A stretch of 64,000 nt of DNA from assembly GCA_023105745.1 (NCBI GenBank), contig JALGQZ010000011.1:17448975-17512974 (forward strand), in the 5' to 3' direction. The stretch's first letter is position 1. Each line of letters begins with the position of its first letter. The notes under the pieces were generated by a model. It was not told the origin of the DNA, did not search any database, and saw only the letters and a list, made by a program, of their open reading frames with translations. Below, piece by piece: positions 11,193 to 21,160 of this stretch. The translations under genes and the position numbers were made by a program. The DNA is from Austropuccinia psidii. Lineage: Eukaryota; Basidiomycota; Pucciniomycetes; Pucciniales; Sphaerophragmiaceae.

Positions 11193-12537
11193 TCATTCTT
11201 TGAATCGGCATGAGATTGTATTACCATCCCTGATTTGATAGCCCGCTCTCTCGCCAATCTCATAATAGCCATTGCTTTTTTGCCGCATTGTTTTTGCTAA
11301 CCTGCTTGAGCATTGTGCGGACATACCCACTAGTGTCGTGCTTTCGTTGTCCTGTGCTGGATCAGTATAATGAACAAATGTACTACTGGCCCACACTACC
11401 TGAATGAGCCCATGACATGTGGATAGATCAATCCAAAAATGCTCATTTGGGAAAATCAATTTTCCCCCTGTACACCGCTTTGACGCATCTCTTTGAATTT
11501 GGCCGGTCCGCTTATCAGCTTGAAACCACCATCCCGAAGCATACAGCGATGCATCCTTATCAACATGAGGTGCGATTTTGAATCCATTCATGGTGAAAGT
11601 GAGTGCGGAAGCGAACTCGAATGCACCCTGATTTGCCGGAATATCGCCTTCATAGTTGACTTGATCAAAAGACGGAACCCCCAATGAGTTGTAGCAATTT
11701 TGAATCTTCTGAAATAAATTATCCCCAACATATCGTAAGGATTGACCTAGAATGCGACCCACCGAGCTAAGATTGGCACCTCGGTCCCGCCATTCATCTT
11801 TTGCATTTTCAATTTTGCCAGCACTACCATACAGACCAAATTGTTCATTCTTCGTGGTGCATTTGCGCCACCCAATCGCGAACATAAATCCCTCCAGTAA
11901 TGCTCCATTTGTTGCAATAGGGTCAGTGAACCTCTTTTCGCGAAATAAGAATTGTGATAATTCATCCCATTGATTGACCTCGACTTCACTCATTGTTGTG
12001 AATGGTCGGAATTCAACAAGGGCAATGAGTAATCCGGTTGAAGAGAAAATTGCCACACGGCCAAAGTGAATGCGTTTGATCTGATTGACATCCACCACCC
12101 TCCGAATTTCACTTGGGGTGATATTTGCTGATACTGGCATTGATATTTGTGCTGTTGGGCGAGAGGAGGAAAAAAACCTATTCATTCGGGTCGTTTTGCG
12201 CTCATTTGTCTTTTGGGATCTGCTACTATTCCCGAGTGGTTGCGGGATCACTATGTGTTGAAGCACACAAGATATCAGATACTGCCAAGGAGCTTTCTTC
12301 GGCACACATCCTTTGACTTCCCTGTTAGAGCCCACATGACATTGGCACAATCTGAACCGACTAAAGCCCATGTTCTTCAGTGGGGCCCAATGAGGGTGCC
12401 ACATAAATGTGGAAGCATATATATATATCTATATATATACACTGAGATTAAGCGAGTAACTCACACTTTCCTTCCTCAGCCCGACGCTTTCTCGCGAGTT
12501 CCCTTTTACGCTCTTTTCCTTTTTTCGTGAATGGCAT
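11193..12537 (-). CDS. TET/JBP-family 2OG-Fe(II) dioxygenase, two exons, 412 aa
   Basis: This belongs to the fungal TET/JBP family, whose founding members oxidise 5-methylcytosine or thymine in DNA using 2-oxoglutarate, Fe(II) and oxygen. Proposed exons are 12537-12467 (Lys/Arg-rich start MPFTKKGKERKREL) and 12360-11193, joining in frame (1239 nt). The iron site HxD is visible as PHVDKD (His codon 11565-11567). It is followed by GWWFQADKRTGQ, CTGGKLIFPNEHFWIDLS and the distal His in FVHYTD (11370-11372), in the order and spacing of the family. The stretch after the distal His reads TTLVGMSAQ. Where homologues as I recall them carry the 2OG-binding Arg, a Leu is seen, so activity is uncertain. 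In Agaricomycetes these genes are expanded and often linked to KDZ DNA transposons; no KDZ transposase is visible here. The gene is bracketed by palindromes P4 and P5. The first exon is the less certain one. Confidence 0.85.
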
Positions 12538-12972
12538 GCTTTCAGCAGAAAATGAAATGAAACCGAATGATTACTGATTTCTTAATATCACCTAAATTGG
12601 ATTGCGGTGGATGAATCTTTTTTAATTGCGGCTAAAAAGAAAGCTCACGCCTGACCTTGGCAAATTCACGATCTCAAATACCTGAACCTGAAAATTGCAG
12701 TGGATAGTGCATTATTCAATTTTACACATTGATGTTCCCATGCAATCACTTTCCAATCCAGCAATTTGGAATATTGCAAGCACACGCAAATGCAATATGC
12801 ATCCTGCTGCGGATCCCTAGTTATCCCACTCCTCTTGAAAGACACAGTAACCTTTTGCCTATTATGGGCTGGCGTGAAGTGATACACGCGACCTCCCGCA
12901 ATGCCCCCGCGTGTGCTACTCGCGGGCACAACGCCTGACTCAGCTTGCGTCTTGTCGGAGTCTTCGCAATGA
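12538..12972. other. Putative promoter region of the TET/JBP gene
   Basis: This is non-coding as far as I can see. It runs from the presumed TET/JBP start to palindrome P5. The overlapping short frames at 12666-12938 on both strands show no domain. Confidence 0.45.
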
Positions 12973-12996
12973 TGTACGGAGGCATGCCGCCGTACA
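12973..12996. repeat. Palindrome P5
   Basis: TGTACGGAGGCA pairs with TGCCGCCGTACA apart from one A:G mismatch. It separates the TET/JBP gene (to its left) from gene D (to its right). Confidence 0.88.
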
Positions 12997-13234
12997 ATTA
13001 CTATTGGTACTCAGACTGTGGCATCCGGGCAGTAGTAGGATAGGAAGTCATGATTATTAAATTCATAAATATCTTTGCAAAATTAAATTACAATCTATCT
13101 AGTACAAAGCTAATCTAAAACGGGTCAATCCTGGTTGTGAGTTTAGCTGACCTGGGTACCGTCAAGGTGACCTCATCACTTGAACCAAGCCCGCGATTCG
13201 CCACCCAGGCATCACCAAAGTCTAATACTAAGCA

Positions 13235-15356
13235 TCATGCAAAATCAAATCTAAGAGGTACAGTGGGGTTAAAAGACTCTGATGAGAAGAAACTTTTATT
13301 CAGTAAATTACATATATACTTATTAGTACGTAGCCACACTGGCTCCACTAGATTTTTACCCTCTGAAAGTTTTGCGGAAATGTCAATTAGTGCTAAAGCC
13401 CCTTTAACTGAGCTTGTTCTCCAGTCATCTGAGCATACCATCAAACCACGAACCCCCGCCGCACAGAATGCCGCTAATATACCATAGCAAATTCGATTGA
13501 TTCCAAGATTCTTGTGACACGCCAAAAGATCTTTGATGGCCTCATTTTTTTTTGAGTTTGTGAGTTTGCCTTTGATGCCATTAACTTCGACCTTTGTATG
13601 TGCACGTACCATGTTGTATGCAATCATCAAATGGATAACTGTATCCATTAGATCCTCCAGGTTCTTGTGCGGCTTTGTGGATATCTCATTGTCAGCCCCG
13701 CCACCTTCAATGCTGAGTTGGGTTGCACGTTGCTTCGATTTACTCAAGCAGGAGGCAAGGTATTCAACTGCTCCCCGTTCGAGTCCAAGAGGATCGGTTG
13801 AATTTGATGTTGGTGCAACATATGGTTTGGGTGCAATCACATCGTATGAGACTAAACTAATGGATTCAAACATAACATTTGCCCAAAAATGTTTAACTGG
13901 ATTGGCGGGGTAAAGAAGGCTCTGAACCATTTTGAAGAAGGAGTGTTCAGATTTTGGGAGATTATCTGGAGGTTTAGCTGATTCCTTCATCAATTTGAGA
14001 TTCCAAATGTTGTGATCAAAAAACGCTTCTGTTTCGGTTGGCTTAAAAAAATCTAACCCTGTATATTGCAATTTATATCACCAGTCAACAGCCAATAATC
14101 AAGTATCATGCACAAAGATAAAAAAAAACTCACCTGCCATCTCAAGGTCCTGCAGCCAAGCCGACATTTTAAGATCTCGGTTACTGATCACCTTAATACC
14201 AACGGGCAGGAATGTATGAGCATCCTTTGTTGGTAAATTGTCCCATCTATTTTTGTAAATCCTATTGATATTATCAAGCCCCCTTTTCCATGATTGTTGA
14301 GTAATATTGGAATGATAATTCAAAACGCCTGCAAACTCTTCCATGCGGGATAAAAATATTCCTTGAAAATTCGCAGCGGATGACACTTCGGGCTCAGCGT
14401 CGGGAATTATATCAGTCATATCTCGTCCCATTGTATCATGTTTAATTGTTTCCCTTTCTTGAAAGGCTTGAATATTCCGAGGAGAGGCGGGAGGGGTTGC
14501 ATCATGCATTGTTTCATTGGGTATCGGGGGACTTTCAGTATGTGGAGCTTCATCATGGATTGTTTCATTGAGTATTGGGGGGGGTTCAGTATGCAGAGGT
14601 TCATTATCAATATGGTCCCCTTCAACATTGATAATTTCATCACCTTGATCGCGAGAATCGTTTGCGGCTTCAAAGGTACGGCGTTTTTTGTTTGTTTTTT
14701 TGGTCGCATGTATATTTGGTCTTTTTCCTAATCCTTTGCCTGGAAATCCAATTACGACTCGAGATCCTTCAGGTAGAGATTCTCCCACCTCCACACCTGC
14801 CCATATATTGTAAGCAGCTATTTTTATCAATTTTGTTTTGAATTAGTAATGGACTTACGGTTCAAATCCATTTTGAGCAGGCTCATGGCTTCAGCAATCA
14901 TTTGACGCACATAATCAGGAATTTTACTATCATTTTGGATTTTTTCGAGCCTTGGGATTGTTTGAGCAATGTTGGAGACAAATTGTTCCTTGGATATAAT
15001 TTCCACCTCCCCACTGAAAATTACATCATCTTGCCCATCATCTTCTGTCGGTGCACAAGGTTCAACAGTCTTTTCCTTCTCATAACTTTTAAAATTCGGT
15101 TTCTGAGAGCTTGGAGGCTGCCCTGAAATAAAGGCTATGACACAATATCAGGTTTTGAGAGATTTGAAATATTAAAGATGGATGCATACTCACATTCCGG
15201 AAGAACTGGTGGATCTTGATTATCTTCATGTGACTGGCTCTCTACTTCAATGCCTAATTCACGACTACTGGCGATATCAGAGATTTCACTTCCACTCTCT
15301 GGGGCTGAAGTTGGTCGTTCATTGAATTCTGTTGAATTTCCCGGGGTTCGGGCCAT
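13235..15356 (-). CDS. Gene D, unrecognised nuclear-like protein, four exons, 644 aa
   Basis: Exons are 15356-15194, 15122-14859, 14817-14134 and 14058-13235. All introns are GT-AG, and the 1935 nt form one frame from ATG to TGA. I do not recognise the family. Residues 1-55 are acidic and Ser-rich. The middle carries a basic KKTNKKRRTFE stretch suggestive of nuclear import, then a roughly 16-residue repeat (HTEPPPILNETIHDEAP, HTESPPIPNETMHDATP). The C-terminal 270 residues look globular (FFKPTETEAFFDHN, NRICYGILAAFCAAGVRGLM). After the TGA at 13235 the same frame stays open and plausible (DFGDAWVANRGLGSSDEV...) to a TAG near 13115. The stop could therefore be a recent truncation, or the extension a missed exon. 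The gene is bracketed by palindromes P5 and P6. Confidence 0.75.
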
Positions 15357-15831
15357 AGCGGAGGTAGTTTATTAAGCAAATAGATGGTGACGAGTTGATT
15401 GCTAACTTGTTTGAAAATTTTTTGATAAAAGATCCAAATTCAAGAAAAAAGGTGCAAATGCGATTTGTCGGGAAATTGAAGGAGGCGATGTTTTGCAAAT
15501 TATTTCATATCATGCAAATGAAATCACTTCCCTGTGAGACATTGAATAAAGTTGACTAGTGAGGAACCTACTAAAGTCAACTTTTGAACTATTCAATGCT
15601 CATGAGGTAAGGACTAAGCAAAGTGTTCATTTGATTGATATGAAATAAAATGGTTTTGTCGGCGAAACAGGAGACACAATTCTTGTCTTAAGTAGTCCAC
15701 TTATTAGGTTTTAATTTGTGAGTCTCATGATTTAAACCCTAGCCACAACATTGTGAATATACTGACCAATTTCCCCTGAGGTCCTGTTGGCAGAGAAGGC
15801 CACTCAGCATATTTCGGCAATGGCGTCCATT
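15357..15831. other. Upstream region of gene D
   Basis: AT-rich, with no recognisable gene. It presumably holds the gene D promoter, but no clear TATA box was found. Confidence 0.4.
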
Positions 15832-15857
15832 GTGTACGCCAACAAGCCACCGTACAC
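15832..15857. repeat. Palindrome P6, degenerate
   Basis: The outer arms GTGTACG and CGTACAC are perfect, but the centre has decayed. The 26-bp span and the flanking words match P3 and P4. It lies just before minisatellite B. Confidence 0.75.
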
Positions 15858-15869
15858 ACTATGGATGTA

Positions 15870-16390
15870 GTACGGAAGCTTAAGGATGGTAACTGTTGTC
15901 GGAGGCATGTCGGGAGGGCACTACATGAGCGTAAGGATGGTAAGCAGTGTCGGGAGAATGTCGGGAGGGAGGGTAAGCGTTGTCGGAGGCATGTCGGGAG
16001 GGCACTACATGAGCGTAAGGATGGTAAGCAGTGTCGGGAGAATGTCGGGAGGGAGGGTAACTGTTGTCGGAGGCATGTCGGGAGGGCACTACATGAGCGT
16101 AAGGATGGTAAGCAGTGTCGGGAGAATGTCGGGAGGGAGGGTAACTGTTGTCGGAGGCATGTCGGGAGGGCACTACATGAGCGTAAGGATGGTAAGCTGT
16201 GTCGGAGGCATGTCGGGAGGGCACTACACAAGCGTAAGGGTCATCAGTGGTGTCGGAGGCATGTCGGGAGGGCACTACATGAGCGTAAGGATGGTAAGCG
16301 TTGTCGGAGGCATGTCGGGAGGGTATTACACAAGCGTGAGGATGGTAGGGGCGGGGGTGTGAAAGCGTAAGGAGTGGTGAGGACGGAGAG
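15870..16390. repeat. Minisatellite B, 84-bp higher-order unit
   Basis: The word GTAAGGATGGTAAGCAGTG recurs at 15931, 16015 and 16099 (exact 84-bp period). Each 84-bp unit is two related halves of about 40 and 44 bp, both ending in ATGTCGGGAGGG. Distal units at 16200-16350 are single halves. The start word GCGTAAGGAT is shared with minisatellite A. The long frames on either strand are artefacts of a period divisible by three. Confidence 0.92.
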
Positions 16391-16751
16391 GGGTGGGCAG
16401 TGTCGGAGTCTCATCCGGATGGAGGGCGGTGCGGGTGCGTAAGCATGCTAAGCGTCGGGGAGGCGGAAGCCAATGAGGTGAAATTACACGAACGTTGCGC
16501 ATAGTGTTGAAATGGGTTTGGGCTTTGAGTGACATTCTCATGTGACACATGTGACAATTGACGTTGTCTTGACGCTGACGTGACGTGACCCACTAAATCC
16601 AGTGACTATAAAGTGACACTAACGCGACTGAAGCAAGATTTTATACTGACCGCGGTGCGACGTGAAGTCAATCGCCGACGATTGACGCGAGATTTGCCCT
16701 GGTGATTTCTGACATGAAATTGTTAATTCAATTACACTGTAATTGTACAAG
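16391..16751. other. Boundary between host region and retrotransposon nest
   Basis: GACG/GTGAC-rich sequence with no gene recognised. The left limit of element 3 must lie near here, or in the part displaced to 23006, but no LTR of that family is visible. Confidence 0.4.
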
Positions 16752-16756
16752 GGCAT
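16752..16756. repeat. Target-site duplication of element 1, left
   Basis: GGCAT is repeated directly after the element at 23001-23005. Confidence 0.85.
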
Positions 16757-17063
16757 TGTGAGCCTTAGAGGTAATTTCATATACCCAAAAGACCACAAAT
16801 ATAAAAAATAACATATTAATATAAATAAAATAAATTCATTTATATTATTAAAATAAAAATAAAAAATATAAATATAAAATTATATTAAAAATAAAAAATT
16901 AATTATAATTTAAAAATAAAATTACTTTAAATTTTGTAAATATAAAATTACATTTATACTTGAAAAATTTAAGTAAAAATGAAATTTTAACAAAATTGTG
17001 AAAAAATAAATAAATTTGGAAAAAAGTTAAATAAAATTTATTATAACTTTTTATCCAATAAAG
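16757..17063 (+). repeat. Element 1, 5' LTR fragment
   Basis: It matches 21161-21467 almost base for base and stops abruptly after TTATCCAATAAA. The sequence then turns into gag ([15 protein letters not shown] in frame), marking a deletion of about 1.5 kb of LTR plus leader and gag. Confidence 0.9.
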
Positions 17064-17162
17064 CATGCTGTCAAAAGCAGGACTACTGAACAATCTTCAG
17101 CAGAGGATATTATCAATATACTAGAAGAAGTAACCACCAGAACCAAAATTGGTTCTAGTAGG

Positions 17163-20100
17163 GTGAATCTTAAAACAAGGTTTAATACACCTTGGAAAGA
17201 TTCTGTGGACAAAAACCCCAAAGAAAATTCTAGTAATATTAAATATAAATCTGCAGATACAGTCAGAAAATGCCATATTTGCCAAAGCACCACCCATTTA
17301 GCCAATACATGTCCAAAAAGGGGGGAAATCAATGAAATTGACATTGAAAAAGAACCAGATGTTGAAAAAGAAGACATAATTGAAGACAATTCAGATGATA
17401 AGTCATCCATATTCTCTGAATCTTCAAAAGATATAGAAAATATCAATGCCACTTTTGACATCATGGAATCTTATTCCCACTTACCACAATTGAGCAATGG
17501 TCAAGTTGATTTATCAAAAGTTCAAGATGCACAACTTATGAAGACAAAACCAAACAGAGGAAAAGGTTATACAGCTGGTAACTCCTGTATAACAGAAGTG
17601 GTGATTGACAACAAACCCACCAAACTTTTTCTTGACCCAGGAGCCTTCTGCTCTTGTGTTGGAAAATCTTTTCTTAAGACTTGTGTACCAAATTTTGAAG
17701 ACCAATTGTTACCAATTGATGGTATAAAATTCAACAGTGCAAGTAACCCAATGAAAGAATTAGGAATCTTTGAGACCAATGTCATATTCCCACACATAAA
17801 TGGGAATTTAAGGATCACAGTTGAATTTGTTGTTATGGAAAATTGCTCTAGTACCCATTTTATATTGGGAAATGACTATTTAATCATGTATGGGATAGAT
17901 TTACATAATAACAAAGACAGATACTTTACAATTGGAGACAATAAGCACCAGAAATTTGCCTTTTTACCCTTTAAAAGACAAATTACAGTAAACAAAGTAT
18001 CACCAGTCAACTTAGAGTTAGAGAAATTCAAGTCTGAACAGTTAAATGAGGCTGAAATAAGCCTTCATCTGACTGATAAGCAAGAAAATGAACTTTCTTC
18101 CCTTTTGTATGACCACAAAGGAGAATTTGCTACAGACAAAGAACCCCTGGGAGCAATTATTGGTCATGAAGCTGACATCATTCTTAACATTGAGAGACCT
18201 TATCCACCACTCTTAAGAAGACCTGCTTATCCAGCAAGTCCAAAATCAAGAGAAGCTCTAGAAATTCATATCAAAGAACTTCTAGACCTTGGTGTAATAA
18301 GAAAAGTAGGCCACAATGAGGAAGTAGAAATAACTACACCAGTCATAGTGGCGTGGCATAATGGAAAATCCAGAATGGTTGGGGACTTTAGAGCTCTGAA
18401 CACTTGCACTGTTCCAGACAGATACCCAATACCAAAAATCCAAATTGCCCTTACTCAAATATCTCAAGCAGTGTATATAACCACTATGGATGCCCTTAAA
18501 GGATTCCATCAAAATGTAGTAACACCAAGAGCAAGAAAATACTTGAGAATTATTGTTCATTGTGGAGTGTATGAATACTTAAGGATGCCCTTTGGTATCA
18601 AAAATGCACCTTCACACTTCCAAAGAATGATGAATGAAATCTTCCCTGAAGAACTCTCAGAGGGATGGTTAATCATTTACATTGATGACATTATTATCTG
18701 TTCAAAGACTTGGGAGGAGCACATGTACAGATTATCAAGAGTTTTGACAAAAATCCAATCAGTAAACATGAAAATCTCCTTGAAGAAATGTCATTTTGGA
18801 TTTAAAGAACTTAAGGCACTAGGACATGTTGTATCTGGTTTGTCCCTTGGAATTGATAAAAACAAAGTTGCAGCAGTATTGTTAAAACCCATGCCTCAGA
18901 ATAAGAAGGAAATTCAGTCATTCTTAGGTTTTGCAGGATATTACAGGCAACACATTAAAGACTTTGCATCCATAGCAAGACCACTTTATAAGTTGTGTGA
19001 CAAAGACACAGTATTTGAGATGACTGTTGACAGAGTCAAAGCTTTTGAGTCTCTAAGAGAAGCATTGACCACTGCTCCACTCTTACTGATGCCAGACTTT
19101 AAATTGCCTTTCAAACTGTATATTGATGCATCAGGGGATGGACTAGGTGCTGCACTTCACCAAGTTCAGATCATAAATGACAAACCTGTAGAAGGACCAA
19201 TATGTTTCATATCCAGGCAAATCAAACCAACTGAAGCCAGATATGGAGCAAGTCAAATGGAATGTCTATGCCTTGTCTGGGCCTTAGAGAAATTGAACTA
19301 TTTCTTAGAGGGATGTGTTTTTGAAGTAATAACAGATTGTACAGCTGTGAAATCACTTTTGAACATGAAAACACCTAACAGACACATGCTCAGATGGAAA
19401 ATAGCCATACAAGAATACAGAGGCAATATGACTATTGTTCATAAGGATGGGAATATTCATAAGAATGCAGATGGACTAAGCAGATGGCCATTACCAAATA
19501 ACATTGATAATCCTGATTATGTTCCAGAAGAAGCTTCACCACAAATTCCAATAGAAGGAATAAGTGTTACAGACTTGAACACCACCTTCTTTGAAGAAGT
19601 CAGAAATAGTTACACTCAAGATAAGAATTGTAGCATCTTATGCCAATTACTTAACAAAGACTGTAAAGACAACTCTCTAATACATGCCTTGGATGAAGTA
19701 TGGAGAAAATCTTATAATGAAGGGAGATTTCACTTACTGGATGGTATAATTTACCACAGAACCAAGCACACATGTGTGATGACAGTTGTAGACAGGTCAT
19801 TAATCAATCTTGTACTGAAAGAATGCCATGATAGTCCCTTTTCAGGACATCTTTCTGAGGACAGAACAAGAGAGAAAGTAAAGACCTGCATATGGTGGCC
19901 AATGTGGCAAAAAGATGTTGCAGAATATTGCAAAACCTGTGACAGATGCCAAAAGGCAAATAAATCCACTGGCAAAAGACTTGGAAATATGATGAAAATC
20001 CAAGAACCAAACAGACCTTGGGAAATTGTCCATATGGATTGGGTAACTGGCCTACCACCAGGAGGTGACAGGAGCTATAATGCTTGCCTAGTAATTGTGG

Positions 20101-21137
20101 ACAGATTCAGTAAAACTCCAATCTTTTTACCATGTCACAAAGATGATACAGCCATGGATACAGCTCTTCTGATATGGAATAGAGTAGTGTCATGGACTGG
20201 GATATTTACAAATATCATCAGTGATAGAGATCCCAAATTCACTTCAGCTCTATGGACAAATCTTCACCAATTATTTGGCACAAAACTGTCTTTCTCTACA
20301 GCCTACCACCCACAAACTGATGGTCTGGCTGAAAGAATGATCCAAACCTTAGAGGACATGGTGAGAAGATTTTGTGCATATGGCCTTGAATTCAAAGATT
20401 GTGATGGATTTACCCATGATTGGTGTACTCTGTTACCAGCACTGGAATTAGCATATAAAACATCAATCCATTCCAGTACCAATCAGACTCCTGCTATTCT
20501 AGAAAAAGGATGGAACCCCAAGTTACCCCAAGATTCCTTGAGGAAAGACTTAATTGAAATACATCCCACAGCTGCTAGCTTCAAAGGAATGCTAGACAAA
20601 GCTAGAAAGCATGCAGTGAGATGCATGGAGGACTCTTTTGCATATGCTAAAGACAAATGGGATAAATCTCATGCAACTCCAGATTTCAAAGTGGGGGACC
20701 TAGTTCTTGTATCCACCACTAACTTCAATAACATCAAAGGATGTAAAAAGTTAAAAGACTCCTTTGCAGGACCTTTTGTGATTAAGGCCCTCCATGGAGA
20801 AAATGCTGTTGAAGTAGAGTTATCTGAAGAACTTAGCAATAAGCACCCTACATTTCCAGTAAGCTTGATAAAGCCATACAAATCTAGTGATGCTGAGAAA
20901 TTTCCCTTGAGGAATAAGATTCCCCAAGTTATACCTCCTATTGAGACATCTGGTACTAAGAAAATAACCAAAGTTCTTAAAGAAAGGAAATTAAGAACCA
21001 AGAAAGTAAGGGAATACCTTGTTAGGTACAGTGACCCAACTTGTGAAGATGAATGGTTAGAAGAAAAAGATATACCAGAAGCCACCAAACTCCTGAGGAG
21101 ATTCAGACACACTAGAAACACCAATATTACAAAGTAA
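17163..21137 (+). CDS. Element 1 gag C-terminus and pol: zinc knuckle, PR, RT, RNase H, INT, chromodomain
   Basis: A single open frame of 1324 codons covers the enzymes for reverse transcription and integration. Visible domains: CCHC zinc knuckle C37/C40/H45/C50; aspartic protease with D158-P-G, where D-S/T-G is usual; RT with YIDD at 506-509; RNase H beginning [15 protein letters not shown] near 650; integrase HHCC ([12 protein letters not shown]...CDRCQ) and D959, D1021, E1057, giving D,D-35-E; GPF motif; and a C-terminal chromodomain-like segment ([19 protein letters not shown]). Reading continues upstream to about 17064, so the listed start is not a true initiator. The missing gag makes this copy non-autonomous. 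The DPG protease is a second possible defect. Confidence 0.93.
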   Translation: MNLKTRFNTPWKDSVDKNPKENSSNIKYKSADTVRKCHICQSTTHLANTCPKRGEINEIDIEKEPDVEKEDIIEDNSDDKSSIFSESSKDIENINATFDIMESYSHLPQLSNGQVDLSKVQDAQLMKTKPNRGKGYTAGNSCITEVVIDNKPTKLFLDPGAFCSCVGKSFLKTCVPNFEDQLLPIDGIKFNSASNPMKELGIFETNVIFPHINGNLRITVEFVVMENCSSTHFILGNDYLIMYGIDLHNNKDRYFTIGDNKHQKFAFLPFKRQITVNKVSPVNLELEKFKSEQLNEAEISLHLTDKQENELSSLLYDHKGEFATDKEPLGAIIGHEADIILNIERPYPPLLRRPAYPASPKSREALEIHIKELLDLGVIRKVGHNEEVEITTPVIVAWHNGKSRMVGDFRALNTCTVPDRYPIPKIQIALTQISQAVYITTMDALKGFHQNVVTPRARKYLRIIVHCGVYEYLRMPFGIKNAPSHFQRMMNEIFPEELSEGWLIIYIDDIIICSKTWEEHMYRLSRVLTKIQSVNMKISLKKCHFGFKELKALGHVVSGLSLGIDKNKVAAVLLKPMPQNKKEIQSFLGFAGYYRQHIKDFASIARPLYKLCDKDTVFEMTVDRVKAFESLREALTTAPLLLMPDFKLPFKLYIDASGDGLGAALHQVQIINDKPVEGPICFISRQIKPTEARYGASQMECLCLVWALEKLNYFLEGCVFEVITDCTAVKSLLNMKTPNRHMLRWKIAIQEYRGNMTIVHKDGNIHKNADGLSRWPLPNNIDNPDYVPEEASPQIPIEGISVTDLNTTFFEEVRNSYTQDKNCSILCQLLNKDCKDNSLIHALDEVWRKSYNEGRFHLLDGIIYHRTKHTCVMTVVDRSLINLVLKECHDSPFSGHLSEDRTREKVKTCIWWPMWQKDVAEYCKTCDRCQKANKSTGKRLGNMMKIQEPNRPWEIVHMDWVTGLPPGGDRSYNACLVIVDRFSKTPIFLPCHKDDTAMDTALLIWNRVVSWTGIFTNIISDRDPKFTSALWTNLHQLFGTKLSFSTAYHPQTDGLAERMIQTLEDMVRRFCAYGLEFKDCDGFTHDWCTLLPALELAYKTSIHSSTNQTPAILEKGWNPKLPQDSLRKDLIEIHPTAASFKGMLDKARKHAVRCMEDSFAYAKDKWDKSHATPDFKVGDLVLVSTTNFNNIKGCKKLKDSFAGPFVIKALHGENAVEVELSEELSNKHPTFPVSLIKPYKSSDAEKFPLRNKIPQVIPPIETSGTKKITKVLKERKLRTKKVREYLVRYSDPTCEDEWLEEKDIPEATKLLRRFRHTRNTNITK

Positions 21138-21148
21138 TATTCTTTTTT

Positions 21149-21160
21149 AGGGGGAGGGAA
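21149..21160 (+). other. Element 1 polypurine tract
   Basis: AGGGGGAGGGAA after a T-run lies directly before the 3' LTR, the expected plus-strand primer position. Confidence 0.85.

Noticed and set aside
15725..16370. Long repetitive ORFs on both strands (up to 169 codons)
   Set aside because: The 84-bp period is a multiple of three, so every frame free of stops in one unit stays open. No start context or domain.
10420..16390. CRISPR-like array
   Set aside because: Units are contiguous variants of one sequence without unique spacers, and the genome is clearly eukaryotic.
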